43,238 nt of DNA, taken from the NCBI GenBank assembly GCA_016194935.1, contig JACQAO010000087.1, positions 1-43,238 of the forward strand, given 5' to 3'. Positions within the stretch are counted from its first letter, which is position 1; each line of letters opens with the position of its first letter. The DNA comes from Betaproteobacteria bacterium. GTDB lineage: Bacteria; Pseudomonadota; Gammaproteobacteria; Burkholderiales; Rhodocyclaceae. The position numbers were made by a program, and so were the translations under genes. Shown here one piece after another: positions 7,975 through 16,467 of the stretch. The notes under the pieces are model-generated. The model did no database searches. It had not been told where the DNA came from and was given only the letters and a program-made list of their open reading frames with translations.

Positions 7975-8673
7975 ATGAAACTGATCGCCCTGGAAACTTC
8001 CACACATCATTTGTCCATCGCGCTTTGGCTCGATGGCGTGTTGATCGAGCGTGACGGGGATATTCCCAATGGCGGATCGGAGCGCTTGCTGCCCTGGTTA
8101 AACGAGCTGCTGACTGACGCCGGTATGACTTTTTCGCAGTTCGACGGGATTGCCTTCGGCGCGGGGCCAGGGGGCTTCACCGGGCTGCGTCTGGCCTGTG
8201 GCGTAGCGCAAGGCTTGGCGTTCGGCCTGGATCTGCCGGTGGTCGGCGTGTCATCGCTGGAAGCGCTGGCGCTGGCGGCGTATTCCGGTGGCACGGAGCG
8301 GATATTCGCCAGCCTCGATGCGCGCATGAACGAAGTGTATTTCGCTGCTTACCAAATCCGCGATGGGGCATCAGAGACGGTACAGGCGCCGGCGGTGGCT
8401 GTGCCGCAAAGCGTGCTTGCGCCGCAGGCCTGGGATGGCATCGACTGGATCGGCTGCGGCAATGGATTCGTGGCTTACCCGGAGATGCTCAAGACCGCCG
8501 CGCATGAGCTGCGCGCCGATTGCTGGCCCACTGCTGCAGCTGTGGCGCGTCTTGCAGCGCCGCGCCTGGCGCGCGGCGAAGGCGTTGATGCCGGGTTGGC
8601 GGCACCGTTGTATGTCAGGGATAAAGTGGCGCTGACGACGGCAGAGCGTTACGCCCGAGGCGGGCTGAAATGA
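7975..8673 (+). CDS. tsaB: tRNA threonylcarbamoyladenosine biosynthesis protein TsaB
   Basis: TsaB forms a heterodimer with TsaD and is needed to make t6A37 in ANN-decoding tRNAs. The 232-residue sequence shows the ASKHA-fold start MKLIALETSTHHLSIAL, the FGAGPGGFTGLRLACGVAQGLAFGL segment that contacts TsaD, and SLDARMNEVYFAAY. It lacks the HxxxH metal site of TsaD, as TsaB proteins do. Its stop overlaps the rimI start by 4 bp. Confidence 0.95.
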   Translation: MKLIALETSTHHLSIALWLDGVLIERDGDIPNGGSERLLPWLNELLTDAGMTFSQFDGIAFGAGPGGFTGLRLACGVAQGLAFGLDLPVVGVSSLEALALAAYSGGTERIFASLDARMNEVYFAAYQIRDGASETVQAPAVAVPQSVLAPQAWDGIDWIGCGNGFVAYPEMLKTAAHELRADCWPTAAAVARLAAPRLARGEGVDAGLAAPLYVRDKVALTTAERYARGGLK

Positions 8674-9152
8674 ACGGCGCGCAGGTTGACGCGCTTGATT
8701 CAAGTGAAGCTGCACGGGAATTCGTGGCGATGAATTCATCCGATATTCCCGCCGTGCTTGCTTTGGAGCAACGTATCTACGCTTTTCCCTGGACCTTCGG
8801 CAATTTCGCCGACGCACTGACTGCCGGCTACAGCGCCTGGTTGATGCGCGCAGGGGAGTATCTGTTGGGCTATGCGGTGATGATGCTGGTGCTGGATGAA
8901 GCCCATCTGCTGAATATCGGCATTGTTCCTGAGCGTCAGCGCGCGGGTCTGGGCGGCGTGCTGCTGGAGCATTTGTTTGCGCTGGCGCGCAACCAGGGCG
9001 TGGCGCGCGTATATCTCGAAGTGCGGCAGTCAAATGTTTCCGCGCGCGGATTTTATCTGCGTCACGGTTTTGTCCAGATCGGCGCGCGGACCGATTATTA
9101 TCCCGCGCAGAATGGCCGCGAGGCCGCGCTGGTATTTGAGAGAAGCTTATGA
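8670..9152 (+). CDS. rimI: ribosomal protein S18-alanine N-acetyltransferase RimI
   Basis: RimI acetylates the N-terminal alanine of ribosomal protein S18. The 160-residue GNAT fold shows the acetyl-CoA loop in IVPERQRAGLGGVLLEHL, then YLEVRQSNVSARGFYLRHGF, and the DYYP motif close to the C-terminus that is diagnostic of RimI. There is a ~20-residue N-terminal extension relative to the usual ~148 residues, and the ATG at 8730 would give the shorter form. It overlaps tsaB and udg by 4 bp each, a common arrangement. Confidence 0.94.
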   Translation: MNGAQVDALDSSEAAREFVAMNSSDIPAVLALEQRIYAFPWTFGNFADALTAGYSAWLMRAGEYLLGYAVMMLVLDEAHLLNIGIVPERQRAGLGGVLLEHLFALARNQGVARVYLEVRQSNVSARGFYLRHGFVQIGARTDYYPAQNGREAALVFERSL

Positions 9153-9859
9153 GCAAGCATGCCGGAGTTTTGCGTGAAATGGGCCTGGCGCCGATATGGA
9201 AAATACGGAAAATACGGAAAATACAGAAGATGCGTGCCGATGCGCCACAGGCGTCGCAGGAAGGTACAAGTGATCGCGCCAGCGCCATCGCCGCCATGAA
9301 CTGGGATGAATTACGCAGCAGCGTCGCCGAATGCCGCGCCTGCGAGCTTTGCCAGGCGCGCAAACAGACGGTGTTTGGTGTCGGCGATCTGTCGCCGGAC
9401 TGGCTGTTTGTCGGCGAAGGGCCGGGCGCTGAGGAGGATGAGCGCGGCGAGCCTTTCGTCGGCCAGGCCGGCAAGCTGCTCGACGCGATGCTGGCGGCGA
9501 TTGATCTGAAGCGCGGCAAGCAGGTGTATATCGCCAATGCGGTGAAGTGCCGCCCGCCCGGCAATCGCACTCCGGCGCCGGCTGAAACCGCCGCCTGCTG
9601 GCCCTATCTGCAACGCCAGATCGCGTTGCTGCGGCCCAGGCTGATCGTCGCGCTGGGCAAGCCGGCGGCGCAGACTTTGCTGGGCAGGGAAGTCAAAGTC
9701 GGCGAGGCGCGCGGCCAGATATTTCAGCACAACGGCATTCCGTTGATCGTCACCTATCACCCGGCTTATCTGTTGCGCACCTTGCAGGATAAGGCGAAAG
9801 CCTGGGAAGACCTGTGCTTCGCACGTTCCACACTGGCTGCGGGCTTGCAATCGCGCTAG
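9149..9859 (+). CDS. family 4 uracil-DNA glycosylase with Fe-S cluster
   Basis: This enzyme removes uracil from DNA. Family 4 features are seen in order: the cluster cysteines CRACELC, the active-site motif GEGPGAEEDERGEPFVGQAG, NAVKCRPPGNRTP with a further cysteine, a fourth cysteine in CWPYL, and the late motif TYHPAYLLR. The N-terminal ~45 residues before the first cysteine are poorly conserved. They include a short in-frame repeat (KIRKIRKIQK, from an AAAATACGG-type repeat at 9199-9228) that may act as a basic tail. The gene is translationally coupled to rimI. Confidence 0.93.
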   Translation: MSKHAGVLREMGLAPIWKIRKIRKIQKMRADAPQASQEGTSDRASAIAAMNWDELRSSVAECRACELCQARKQTVFGVGDLSPDWLFVGEGPGAEEDERGEPFVGQAGKLLDAMLAAIDLKRGKQVYIANAVKCRPPGNRTPAPAETAACWPYLQRQIALLRPRLIVALGKPAAQTLLGREVKVGEARGQIFQHNGIPLIVTYHPAYLLRTLQDKAKAWEDLCFARSTLAAGLQSR

Positions 9860-9912
9860 TTCGGCCCCATATTGATCACTCAGGTTTCCTGACACTATTT
9901 ACGGAGGTTCCC

Positions 9913-10524
9913 ATGCGCTTGCGCCTTCTTGCAGTTCTCTCCTTCGCCGTCGTCCTGCTGTCGGGTTGCGGCTATAACCAGATCCAGATTAACGACGAAC
10001 AGGTGAGCTCCGCCTGGTCGGAAGTGTTGAACCAGTACAAGCGTCGCGCCGACCTGATCCCCAATCTGGTTGCGGTGGTGCAGGGCTATGCCAGCCACGA
10101 AAAAGAGGTGCTGGTGCGGGTGACCGAGGCGCGCGCCAGCGTCGCCGGTATCAAGGCGACGCCGGAACTCATTAACGATCCCGCGGCTTTCGCCAAGTTC
10201 CAGAAGGCGCAAAGCGAATTGGGCGGCGCTTTGTCGAGGTTGCTGGTGGTGGCGGAAAATTATCCGCAACTCAAGGCCGACGCCAATTTCCGCGACTTGC
10301 AGGCGCAGGTCGAGGGTACCGAAAACCGCATTACCGTGGCGCGCAACCGCTACATCAAGGCGGTGCAGGAGTACAACATTTCGGTACGCACATTCCCCAA
10401 CAATTTGACGGCGATGTGGGCGGGCTGGAAGACCAAGGCCAATTTTGCCGTCGAGGACGAGAAAGCCATGGCCACACCGCCGGCGATCAAGTTCGATGCG
10501 CCGAAACCTGTCGGCAACAACTGA
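9913..10524 (+). CDS. lemA: LemA family lipoprotein
   Basis: LemA proteins are membrane-anchored helical proteins of unclear role. The start at 9913 is fixed by GGAGG at 9903-9907 and begins a lipoprotein signal ending in the lipobox LLSGC. The helical body has the typical LemA segments SAWSEVLNQYKRRADLIPNLV and VARNRYIKAVQEYN, ending with a low-complexity tail. Length (203 residues) is usual. The two TPM-domain genes that follow directly form a recurrent LemA-TPM cluster. Confidence 0.93.
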   Translation: MRLRLLAVLSFAVVLLSGCGYNQIQINDEQVSSAWSEVLNQYKRRADLIPNLVAVVQGYASHEKEVLVRVTEARASVAGIKATPELINDPAAFAKFQKAQSELGGALSRLLVVAENYPQLKADANFRDLQAQVEGTENRITVARNRYIKAVQEYNISVRTFPNNLTAMWAGWKTKANFAVEDEKAMATPPAIKFDAPKPVGNN

Positions 10525-11425
10525 ATTCGTGTTTCTCAGGGCAGCACTTGGCTTGGCGGCGTTAACCCTGGGGCTGGCGCTGTTGTTCGCTGCGCGGCCC
10601 GTCATGGCCGAGACGTTGGCGCCAATACCGCCGCTGACCCGGCATGTGATTGACCAGGCGGGCTTGCTCCAGCCGGCACAGGCCGAGCAACTGGATCAAC
10701 AACTCGCGCAGCTTGAAAAAGCGCATGGCAGCCAGATCGCCGTGCTGATTGTGCCGACGACACAGCCGGAGGCGATCGAGCAGTATTCGATCCGCGTTTT
10801 CGACGCCTGGAAGCTTGGCCGCAAGAAACTCAATGACGGCATCCTGATCCTGGTGGCGACGCAGGATCGACAGTTGCGCATCGACACCGGCTACGGTTTG
10901 GAAGGGGCGATTCCAGACGCCACCGCCAAACGCATCGTAGCGGAAATCATCGCGCCCCAGTTTCGCGCCGGCAATCCTCTGGGCGGTTTAACTGCGGCGG
11001 TGGATCAGATCGAAAAGCTGATCGCTGGCGAACAACTGCCCCCGGCGGCGCGTCAAGACTGGCAGGGCGAGGGCGGAGGGCAAGGTCAGTTTGCGGAATT
11101 GCTGGTGATCGGCATCGTTGCTGCAACCATTATTGGCGGTGTGCTGAGCCTGGTTCTCGGACGCTTCTTCGGCGGCTTGGCGACAGGTGGAGTCGTCGGC
11201 TTCATCGCCTGGTTCATGGTGGGTTCGTTGTTTGCCGGAGTGGCGGCCGCCATTATGGTGTTTCTGTATGTGTTGGCGAGCGGTGGGCGTGGCGGCGCTA
11301 TCGGCGGCGGCTGGGGCGGCGGCGGGTTTTCTGGCGGCGGCTGGGGTAGCGGTGGCGGTAGTGGTGGTTGGGGCGGCGGCGGTGGCGGCAGTGCCGGCGG
11401 CGGCGGCGCTTCGGGGCAATGGTGA
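10496..11425 (+). CDS. TPM-domain membrane protein with Gly-rich tail (YgcG type)
   Basis: The protein has a hydrophobic N-terminus (signal or anchor, ending ARPVMA), a TPM domain from about residue 45 to 180 (HVIDQAGLL, GSQIAVLIVPTTQ, NDGILILVATQDRQLRIDTGYGLEG), two membrane segments at roughly 215-265, and a C-terminal stretch almost entirely Gly/Ser/Trp ending at GQW. This layout is that of YgcG/YdjH-like TPM proteins associated with LemA. The start is uncertain: the ATG at 10496 overlaps lemA, and a GTG at 10529 just before the hydrophobic segment is also possible. Precise function is unknown. Confidence 0.85.
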   Translation: MRRNLSATTEFVFLRAALGLAALTLGLALLFAARPVMAETLAPIPPLTRHVIDQAGLLQPAQAEQLDQQLAQLEKAHGSQIAVLIVPTTQPEAIEQYSIRVFDAWKLGRKKLNDGILILVATQDRQLRIDTGYGLEGAIPDATAKRIVAEIIAPQFRAGNPLGGLTAAVDQIEKLIAGEQLPPAARQDWQGEGGGQGQFAELLVIGIVAATIIGGVLSLVLGRFFGGLATGGVVGFIAWFMVGSLFAGVAAAIMVFLYVLASGGRGGAIGGGWGGGGFSGGGWGSGGGSGGWGGGGGGSAGGGGASGQW

Positions 11426-11937
11426 TGCAGCCGACGCGTATTCTCAAACACTTGCTCGCGCCGCACTGGCTGGCGCGGCGGGCGTTTTCGCCGGCGACAT
11501 TGCAGGTTATCGAAGCGGCGGTGACGGCAGCCGAGTTGCGTCACGCAGGCGAGTTGCGTTTCGTCGTCGAGGCTGGGTTGCCTTTGGGAGATTTATGGCG
11601 CGATGTTACAACCCGCGAACGCGCTGTCGAAGTATTTTCCAGGCTGCGCGTCTGGGACACCCAGCACAACAGCGGCGTGCTGATCTATGTGCAATTGATT
11701 GACCGCCGCGTCGAAATCGTTGCTGATCGCGGCATCAACGCCAAGGTCGGGCAAGCCGAATGGGACGCCATTTGCCGTGACATGGAAACCGCATTCCGTG
11801 ACAAAGCCTATTTGCGCGGCGCGCAGACTGCGGTTGAACGCATCGGGGATTTGCTTGCAGTGCATTTCCCGATGTCGTCCAGTGATCCCAATGCCGCTAC
11901 AGTTAACGAGTTACCGGATCGTCCGGTATTGCTTTGA
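11425..11937 (+). CDS. TPM-domain protein, short form
   Basis: A second TPM-domain protein of about 170 residues without the Gly-rich tail. It contains RAVEVFSRLRVWDT, NSGVLIYVQLIDRRVEIVADRGI and the C-terminal helix pattern of the family. The ATG at 11425 overlaps the previous stop as TGATG with GGGGC 8-12 bases upstream, so I prefer it over the ATG at 11419. The first ~30 residues are basic and hydrophobic without a clear signal peptide. It completes a lemA-TPM-TPM operon and converges with the next gene. Confidence 0.85.
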   Translation: MQPTRILKHLLAPHWLARRAFSPATLQVIEAAVTAAELRHAGELRFVVEAGLPLGDLWRDVTTRERAVEVFSRLRVWDTQHNSGVLIYVQLIDRRVEIVADRGINAKVGQAEWDAICRDMETAFRDKAYLRGAQTAVERIGDLLAVHFPMSSSDPNAATVNELPDRPVLL

Positions 11938-11952
11938 TGCCCTTGTGTAAGC

Positions 11953-12702
11953 TTAGAACTCGTATTCAATCTGCATCCTGAGCGTGTGATCCGGCGCCGC
12001 CTGGCTAGTGCCAAGGAGCCAGGCGGCGTTGTATTTAATCGCCTGGTGCTGGCCGAGATCGAGCTTGCCGAATACCGCAGGGCCCAGACTATGGCTCTGC
12101 TGGTCGCGCGGATCCCACGCGTTCCATTTACCCATGCCGCCAAAGCCCTGTAGTCCATACTCGAAAGCTTGCAGCCAGCGATACTTGACCTGCCACTGGT
12201 AGCCGATTTCAGTGTGGTGTTGCACCGTCGGGTCTTCGTCCTTGCCGCGGAATTTGCGTTCAAACAGCAGATTGGCGTTCAGTTGCAGTTTTCCGAACTC
12301 GGTCTGGAACAGCGGGCCGAATTTGAACTCGAAGGCGGGCTCGCCTTTGCGGTGGGGTTTTTCGATTTCGGTAATCAGGCCGATATCGACCGGATATTTA
12401 CCGGTTTCGGTGAGTTGGAACTTGTTTTCCCATTCAAGCGCGTCGAGATGACTTGCCTCGCCGTTGCCTCGCTGATATTTGGCATAGACTTCGGTGAACC
12501 AGCGTTCTCTCGCCCCATAGCCGAAGCCGATGCTGTTGGCCTGCCGTAAAGCGCCGCCGCTGTCCCTGGCGGAACCTGATTTGAAGTCAATTTCGCGTTC
12601 ACCGTATTCGACGTTCGGGGTGTACACATAGTCGGCTGGACCCGCCTGGGCGATGCCGGATAGAAGTACGCCGACGCAGGAAGTGAGGTGCAGAAGTTTC
12701 AA
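11953..12702 (-). CDS. putative outer-membrane beta-barrel protein in the iron operon
   Basis: A 249-residue protein with a clean signal peptide (MKLLHLTSCVGVLLSGIAQA) and a body made of alternating amphipathic strands ending in an aromatic residue (MQIEYEF), as in outer-membrane beta barrels. I do not recognise a named family. Its start overlaps the FTR1 gene by 4 bp, so it is the third gene of a cupredoxin-FTR1 operon under a Fur box. A role in iron passage across the outer membrane is a reasonable inference but unproven. Confidence 0.7.
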   Translation of the reverse strand: MKLLHLTSCVGVLLSGIAQAGPADYVYTPNVEYGEREIDFKSGSARDSGGALRQANSIGFGYGARERWFTEVYAKYQRGNGEASHLDALEWENKFQLTETGKYPVDIGLITEIEKPHRKGEPAFEFKFGPLFQTEFGKLQLNANLLFERKFRGKDEDPTVQHHTEIGYQWQVKYRWLQAFEYGLQGFGGMGKWNAWDPRDQQSHSLGPAVFGKLDLGQHQAIKYNAAWLLGTSQAAPDHTLRMQIEYEF

Positions 12703-13562
12703 GATGCGCTACCTTTCTGTTGAATGTTTAGTTGCGGTTCAATTTTCTTGCTTACGGAGTTGGTTCGATTTGCCAACCGCATGCCGACGCTGATCAGTAC
12801 CAGGACAATTGCATAAAATACCAATTGCATGCCCGCTGGCCGGGCGTCATAACCAATCAGGCTGTGCAGCAGCATGCCGGGAATGGAGGCTTCCGGAAGA
12901 ATGGCCGAGGTATCCCACAGCGGTGCGGCAAGACTGGGCAGCAAGTCGGCCTGGATCAGGAAGCGTGCCGCCTGGGAGGCCAGGCCGGCAGCCAGCAACA
13001 GCACCAGCACTCCGGTTGCGGTAAAGAACCAGCGCAGCGGCACGCGCAGCAGGCCGGCGTAGATGGTGTAGCCTACCGCCACGCCGAGAGCCAGGCCAAT
13101 TGCGCCCCCGGCCAGCATTGATGAAGCGCGCGATCCTTCGCTCGCCGCTATGCCGTACAGGAACAGCACCGTTTCGGACCCTTCGCGCAGCACAGCCAGA
13201 CCGACCACCACCAGCAGGATCGAGCACTCACGCCGTCCGTCGCGTATGTCGTTACCCACCGTGCGAGCGCCAGCGGCCAGTTCAGCGCCATGCGTCGACA
13301 TCCAGATGTTGTGCCAGGCCAGCATCAGTACGGCGATACCCAGCACGATGGCGTTGAATAGTTCCTGGCCGATGCCGCTCGCCAGGGAACCGATGACATC
13401 AGTAAATGCGGCCACCAGAGCGGCGCCGCTCAAGCCTGCCAGCAAGCCCGCTGCCAGCCAGCGGTTGCGGCCTGGAATGGAACGGGTCGCTGCTGCGACG
13501 ATCCCGATCAGGAGGGCGGCCTCAAGAACCTCACGAAAGACGATGACCAGAGTTCCAAGCAT
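12699..13562 (-). CDS. FTR1-family iron permease (EfeU type)
   Basis: FTR1 permeases import ferric iron produced by oxidation of ferrous iron. The 287-residue protein has seven hydrophobic segments and the two iron-binding REXXE motifs, REVLE at 10-14 and REGSE at 126-130. It sits between a cupredoxin-like gene (14 bp upstream) and a putative barrel gene (4-bp overlap). There is no separate EfeB peroxidase in the window. Confidence 0.93.
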   Translation of the reverse strand: MLGTLVIVFREVLEAALLIGIVAAATRSIPGRNRWLAAGLLAGLSGAALVAAFTDVIGSLASGIGQELFNAIVLGIAVLMLAWHNIWMSTHGAELAAGARTVGNDIRDGRRECSILLVVVGLAVLREGSETVLFLYGIAASEGSRASSMLAGGAIGLALGVAVGYTIYAGLLRVPLRWFFTATGVLVLLLAAGLASQAARFLIQADLLPSLAAPLWDTSAILPEASIPGMLLHSLIGYDARPAGMQLVFYAIVLVLISVGMRLANRTNSVSKKIEPQLNIQQKGSAS

Positions 13563-13576
13563 GATTTGTCTCCGGC

Positions 13577-13930
13577 TTATTTGGCGACAATCACGCCTTG
13601 GGCTGTTTTCTGGTTGAATTCACCGTAGAACGGATAACGTCCGGGCGTGAGCGGCCCGATGAAGATCACCCCGGCGCTTTTTCCGGCAATGACTTTTTCA
13701 CGATTCAGCGCGTGGCTTTCGAACTCCTCCGGCGTGGCGTCGCGGTTCTCGATGTTCAGCTTGATCTTCTTCCCGCTAGGCACCGTCAGTTCTGCCGGTA
13801 CAAAACGATGGTCCTGTATGACCAATTGGTATTCCGCGTCCGCAGCCTGTGCCGCAGTGGCAACAAGCCAGCCAGACACCAGCAAACCAAGGCCAATTGA
13901 GCCCGTTAGCCTGTTTTCAAAGTTTTTCAT
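13577..13930 (-). CDS. periplasmic cupredoxin-like protein of the iron operon
   Basis: The 117-residue protein has a signal peptide (cleaved after ATAAQA) and one cupredoxin domain of the type found at the N-terminus of EfeO. Likely ligands include the histidine in IQDHRFVP, the histidine in FESHALNRE and the acidic cluster PEEFE. There is no cysteine in the mature chain, so it is not a classical blue copper protein. The known role of such domains next to FTR1 is to bind or oxidise ferrous iron in the periplasm. It is the first gene after the Fur box. Confidence 0.88.
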   Translation of the reverse strand: MKNFENRLTGSIGLGLLVSGWLVATAAQAADAEYQLVIQDHRFVPAELTVPSGKKIKLNIENRDATPEEFESHALNREKVIAGKSAGVIFIGPLTPGRYPFYGEFNQKTAQGVIVAK

Positions 13931-13953
13931 GGTATATCCCCGGTAAATGTTGC

Positions 13954-13978
13954 GCTAATGATAATCATTATCATTAGC
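13954..13978 (-). promoter_or_regulatory. Fur box controlling the cupredoxin-FTR1 operon
   Basis: The core AATGATAATCATTATCATT at 13957-13975 lies within a 25-bp palindrome that is perfect apart from its single central base. It matches the Fur consensus at about 17 of 19 positions. It lies 24 bases before the cupredoxin start, so Fur would block this operon when iron is plentiful. No other Fur box was seen. Confidence 0.85.
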
Positions 13979-14050
13979 ATTTGCAACACTACCGCCAAAA
14001 TAATTTTTGGGTCGAACACCTGCTTTGAAAAAGCGGGAAGAAAGCTGGAA

Positions 14051-15313
14051 TTAGTGCAGGGAATCGTCGAGCTGAGCGACGGAGTCAAACTGGCGCTGGT
14101 TGGCTTCGTGATGGCGCTTCACCACCAGCATCAGGCCGATGACGAACAGGCCGAACAACACAATGATGATGTTGATCGGCAGGTTGGCCATGATCATCAC
14201 GGAATAAATGCCTGTCATGATGAGGATGGACAGGTTCTCGTTGAAGTTCTGTACGGCAATGGAATGGCCGGCGCCCATCAGGACGTGGCCGCGATGTTGT
14301 AGCAAGGCATTCATAGGCACCACGAAAAATCCGGACAGCATACCGATCAGCACCAGCAAAGGTACAGCCAGGACAGGATCGTGGACGAGCGTCATCATTA
14401 TCACCACCACTCCCATGGCGATGCCGAGCGGAATGACTTTCACGGATCGCCGCAGGGAAATCAGTTTTGCCGCCAGCATCGCCCCCAGCGCCACCCCGAT
14501 CGCCACCACGCCTTGCAACATGGTGGCTTTGGACAGGTCCAGTCCGAGCGCCGGTTTAGACCATTCAATAACGATGAATTGCAAGGTTGCCCCCGCGCCC
14601 CAGAACAGGGTGGTGACTGCCAGGGATATCTGCCCAAGCTTGTCGCGCCACAGCAGCTTGAGACAATGATTGAAGTCGTGCAACAGGTAGACCGGATTTT
14701 TTTTCAGCGCCTTATGGTCGACCCCGGTATCAGGTATGTATAGATTGAACAGCGCGGCGACAAGATAAATTCCGCCGATAATAATCAGGTTCATTTCCGG
14801 CACGGTGCTGATGCCGGTGTCGATGAAGGGACAATCCATGGAAAGCAGCGCGTGAGCAATCTCCGGCTTGATGAGCATGCCGCCCAGCATGGTGCCAAAA
14901 ATGATGGCAACCACTGTCAGCCCTTCGATCCAGCCATTGGCGACGACCAGCAGGCGGTGCGGCAGGTACTCGGTAAGGATGCCGTATTTTGCCGGTGAAT
15001 ACGCGGCGGCGCCCAGGCCAACTACTGCATAGGCTATCAGCGGGTGAACATTGAAGAACATCAACAGGCAGCCGGCAATCTTGATGCTGTTGCTGATGAA
15101 CATCACCCGCGATTTAGGCATTGAGTCGGCGAAGGCGCCGACGAAAGCCGCCAGCACAACATAGGACACCGTGAAAAACGTTTTCAGCAGCGGCTCGTAG
15201 CTGGCAGGGGCGTGCAGGTCGCGCAATATGGCAATGGCTGCGATGAGCAGGGCATTGTCGGCAAGCGCGGAAAAAAACTGCGCCGCCATGATGATGTAGA
15301 AACCTGGATTCAT
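14051..15313 (-). CDS. lplT: lysophospholipid transporter LplT (MFS family)
   Basis: LplT flips lysophospholipids across the inner membrane for re-acylation. The 420-residue protein begins MNPGFYIIMAAQFFSALADNALL, characteristic of LplT, and has about 12 membrane helices. AAAYSPAKYGILTEYLP and the FFVVPMNALLQHRGH segment are conserved in the family. The usual partner acyltransferase gene (aas) is not in the window. It is transcribed away from the LysR gene at 15537; the 220 bases between them show no clear operator. Confidence 0.92.
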   Translation of the reverse strand: MNPGFYIIMAAQFFSALADNALLIAAIAILRDLHAPASYEPLLKTFFTVSYVVLAAFVGAFADSMPKSRVMFISNSIKIAGCLLMFFNVHPLIAYAVVGLGAAAYSPAKYGILTEYLPHRLLVVANGWIEGLTVVAIIFGTMLGGMLIKPEIAHALLSMDCPFIDTGISTVPEMNLIIIGGIYLVAALFNLYIPDTGVDHKALKKNPVYLLHDFNHCLKLLWRDKLGQISLAVTTLFWGAGATLQFIVIEWSKPALGLDLSKATMLQGVVAIGVALGAMLAAKLISLRRSVKVIPLGIAMGVVVIMMTLVHDPVLAVPLLVLIGMLSGFFVVPMNALLQHRGHVLMGAGHSIAVQNFNENLSILIMTGIYSVMIMANLPINIIIVLFGLFVIGLMLVVKRHHEANQRQFDSVAQLDDSLH

Positions 15314-15536
15314 CCGGTCTGGAGGATTGATGGCGTGTGAATATATAGTTGTCGGCGCCGCAGAGGCTGACGCGGTTTATACCACGAAGCTGTTGCAGTT
15401 GTAAGTTGTCGATCATATCCCGGTTGACGCGGAACTTCCCCCGGAAGGCGCTGTGGGCTTGCTCATCAGGCTATCTTATGCGCCGGATTTGTGCTTGAAT
15501 AACAAGGTTAAGAACGAGAGGAACAGGGAGATCACG

Positions 15537-16442
15537 GTGGCAGACCGCAGATTGCAGGTTTTTCATGCTGTTGCTAAGCAGCTTTCCTTTACCAAGGCGG
15601 CGGATGTCCTGTTCATGACACAACCCGCGGTGACTTTCCAGATCAAGCAACTGGAAGAGCATTTCAATTCCCGTCTGTTCGACCGCGGCCACGGCAAGAT
15701 CGCATTGACGCCGGCGGGCGAGCTGGTGCTGGAATATGCTGAACGCATTCTCGGGCTGTCCTCGGAAATGGATGTGCGCCTGTCCGAGATGACCGGCGAA
15801 ATCAGCGGCCCTTTGCTGGTCGGCGCCAGCACCACGATTGCGGAATTCATGCTGCCGCGCATTCTTGGCGAGTTCAAGTCGCTCTATCCTGGTGTGCGAC
15901 CGCGCTTGATTGTTGCCAATTCCGAATCCATCGAGACGCGCGTAGCCGAGCACATGCTGGATATCGGCCTGATCGAATCGCCTTCGCATCAACCCAATTT
16001 GCATACCGAAAGTTGCTGCGACGATGAATTGCAGGTGATTTGCAGCCCGAAATTTCCGCTGGCGAAGTACAAGGAATTGACGCCCAAGCAGTTGGTCAAC
16101 CATCCATATGTCAGCCGCGAGCCGGGTTCCGGCACACGCGAATTCACTGACGATTATTTGCGTGAGGCGGGCATCGGCCCCGACTCGCTCAAGCTGGTCA
16201 TGGAGATGGGCAGTCCGGTCGCCTTGAATGGCGTGGTGGAGACCGGGCTGGGTTTTGCCATTGCCTCGCGCGCCTCGATCAGCAAATCGCAACGTCTCGG
16301 TGATCTGGTGGCGATACCACTCAAGCCGAGGCTGATCCGCACGCTCTCCATGGTTTATCCGAAAGAGAAATTCCGTTCGCGGCTGGTCGTCGCCTTTGTG
16401 GAGTTCGCCTCCGCCAGACTCAAGAGCTTTGTCGTAGGATGA
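15537..16442 (+). CDS. LysR-family transcriptional regulator
   Basis: The GTG at 15537 is chosen because GGGAG lies at 15526-15530 and it places the winged-helix domain at the usual distance from the N-terminus. The 301-residue protein has an HTH in FTKAADVLFMTQPAVTFQIKQLEEHF and a periplasmic-binding-protein-like effector domain (about residues 90-290). It resembles the CbbR/CysL branch of LysR proteins, but the target is unknown. It is divergent from lplT and 25 bp before alr. Confidence 0.9.
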   Translation: MADRRLQVFHAVAKQLSFTKAADVLFMTQPAVTFQIKQLEEHFNSRLFDRGHGKIALTPAGELVLEYAERILGLSSEMDVRLSEMTGEISGPLLVGASTTIAEFMLPRILGEFKSLYPGVRPRLIVANSESIETRVAEHMLDIGLIESPSHQPNLHTESCCDDELQVICSPKFPLAKYKELTPKQLVNHPYVSREPGSGTREFTDDYLREAGIGPDSLKLVMEMGSPVALNGVVETGLGFAIASRASISKSQRLGDLVAIPLKPRLIRTLSMVYPKEKFRSRLVVAFVEFASARLKSFVVG

Positions 16443-16467
16443 TCTGACAGACTCCTGGCAGCAACGT

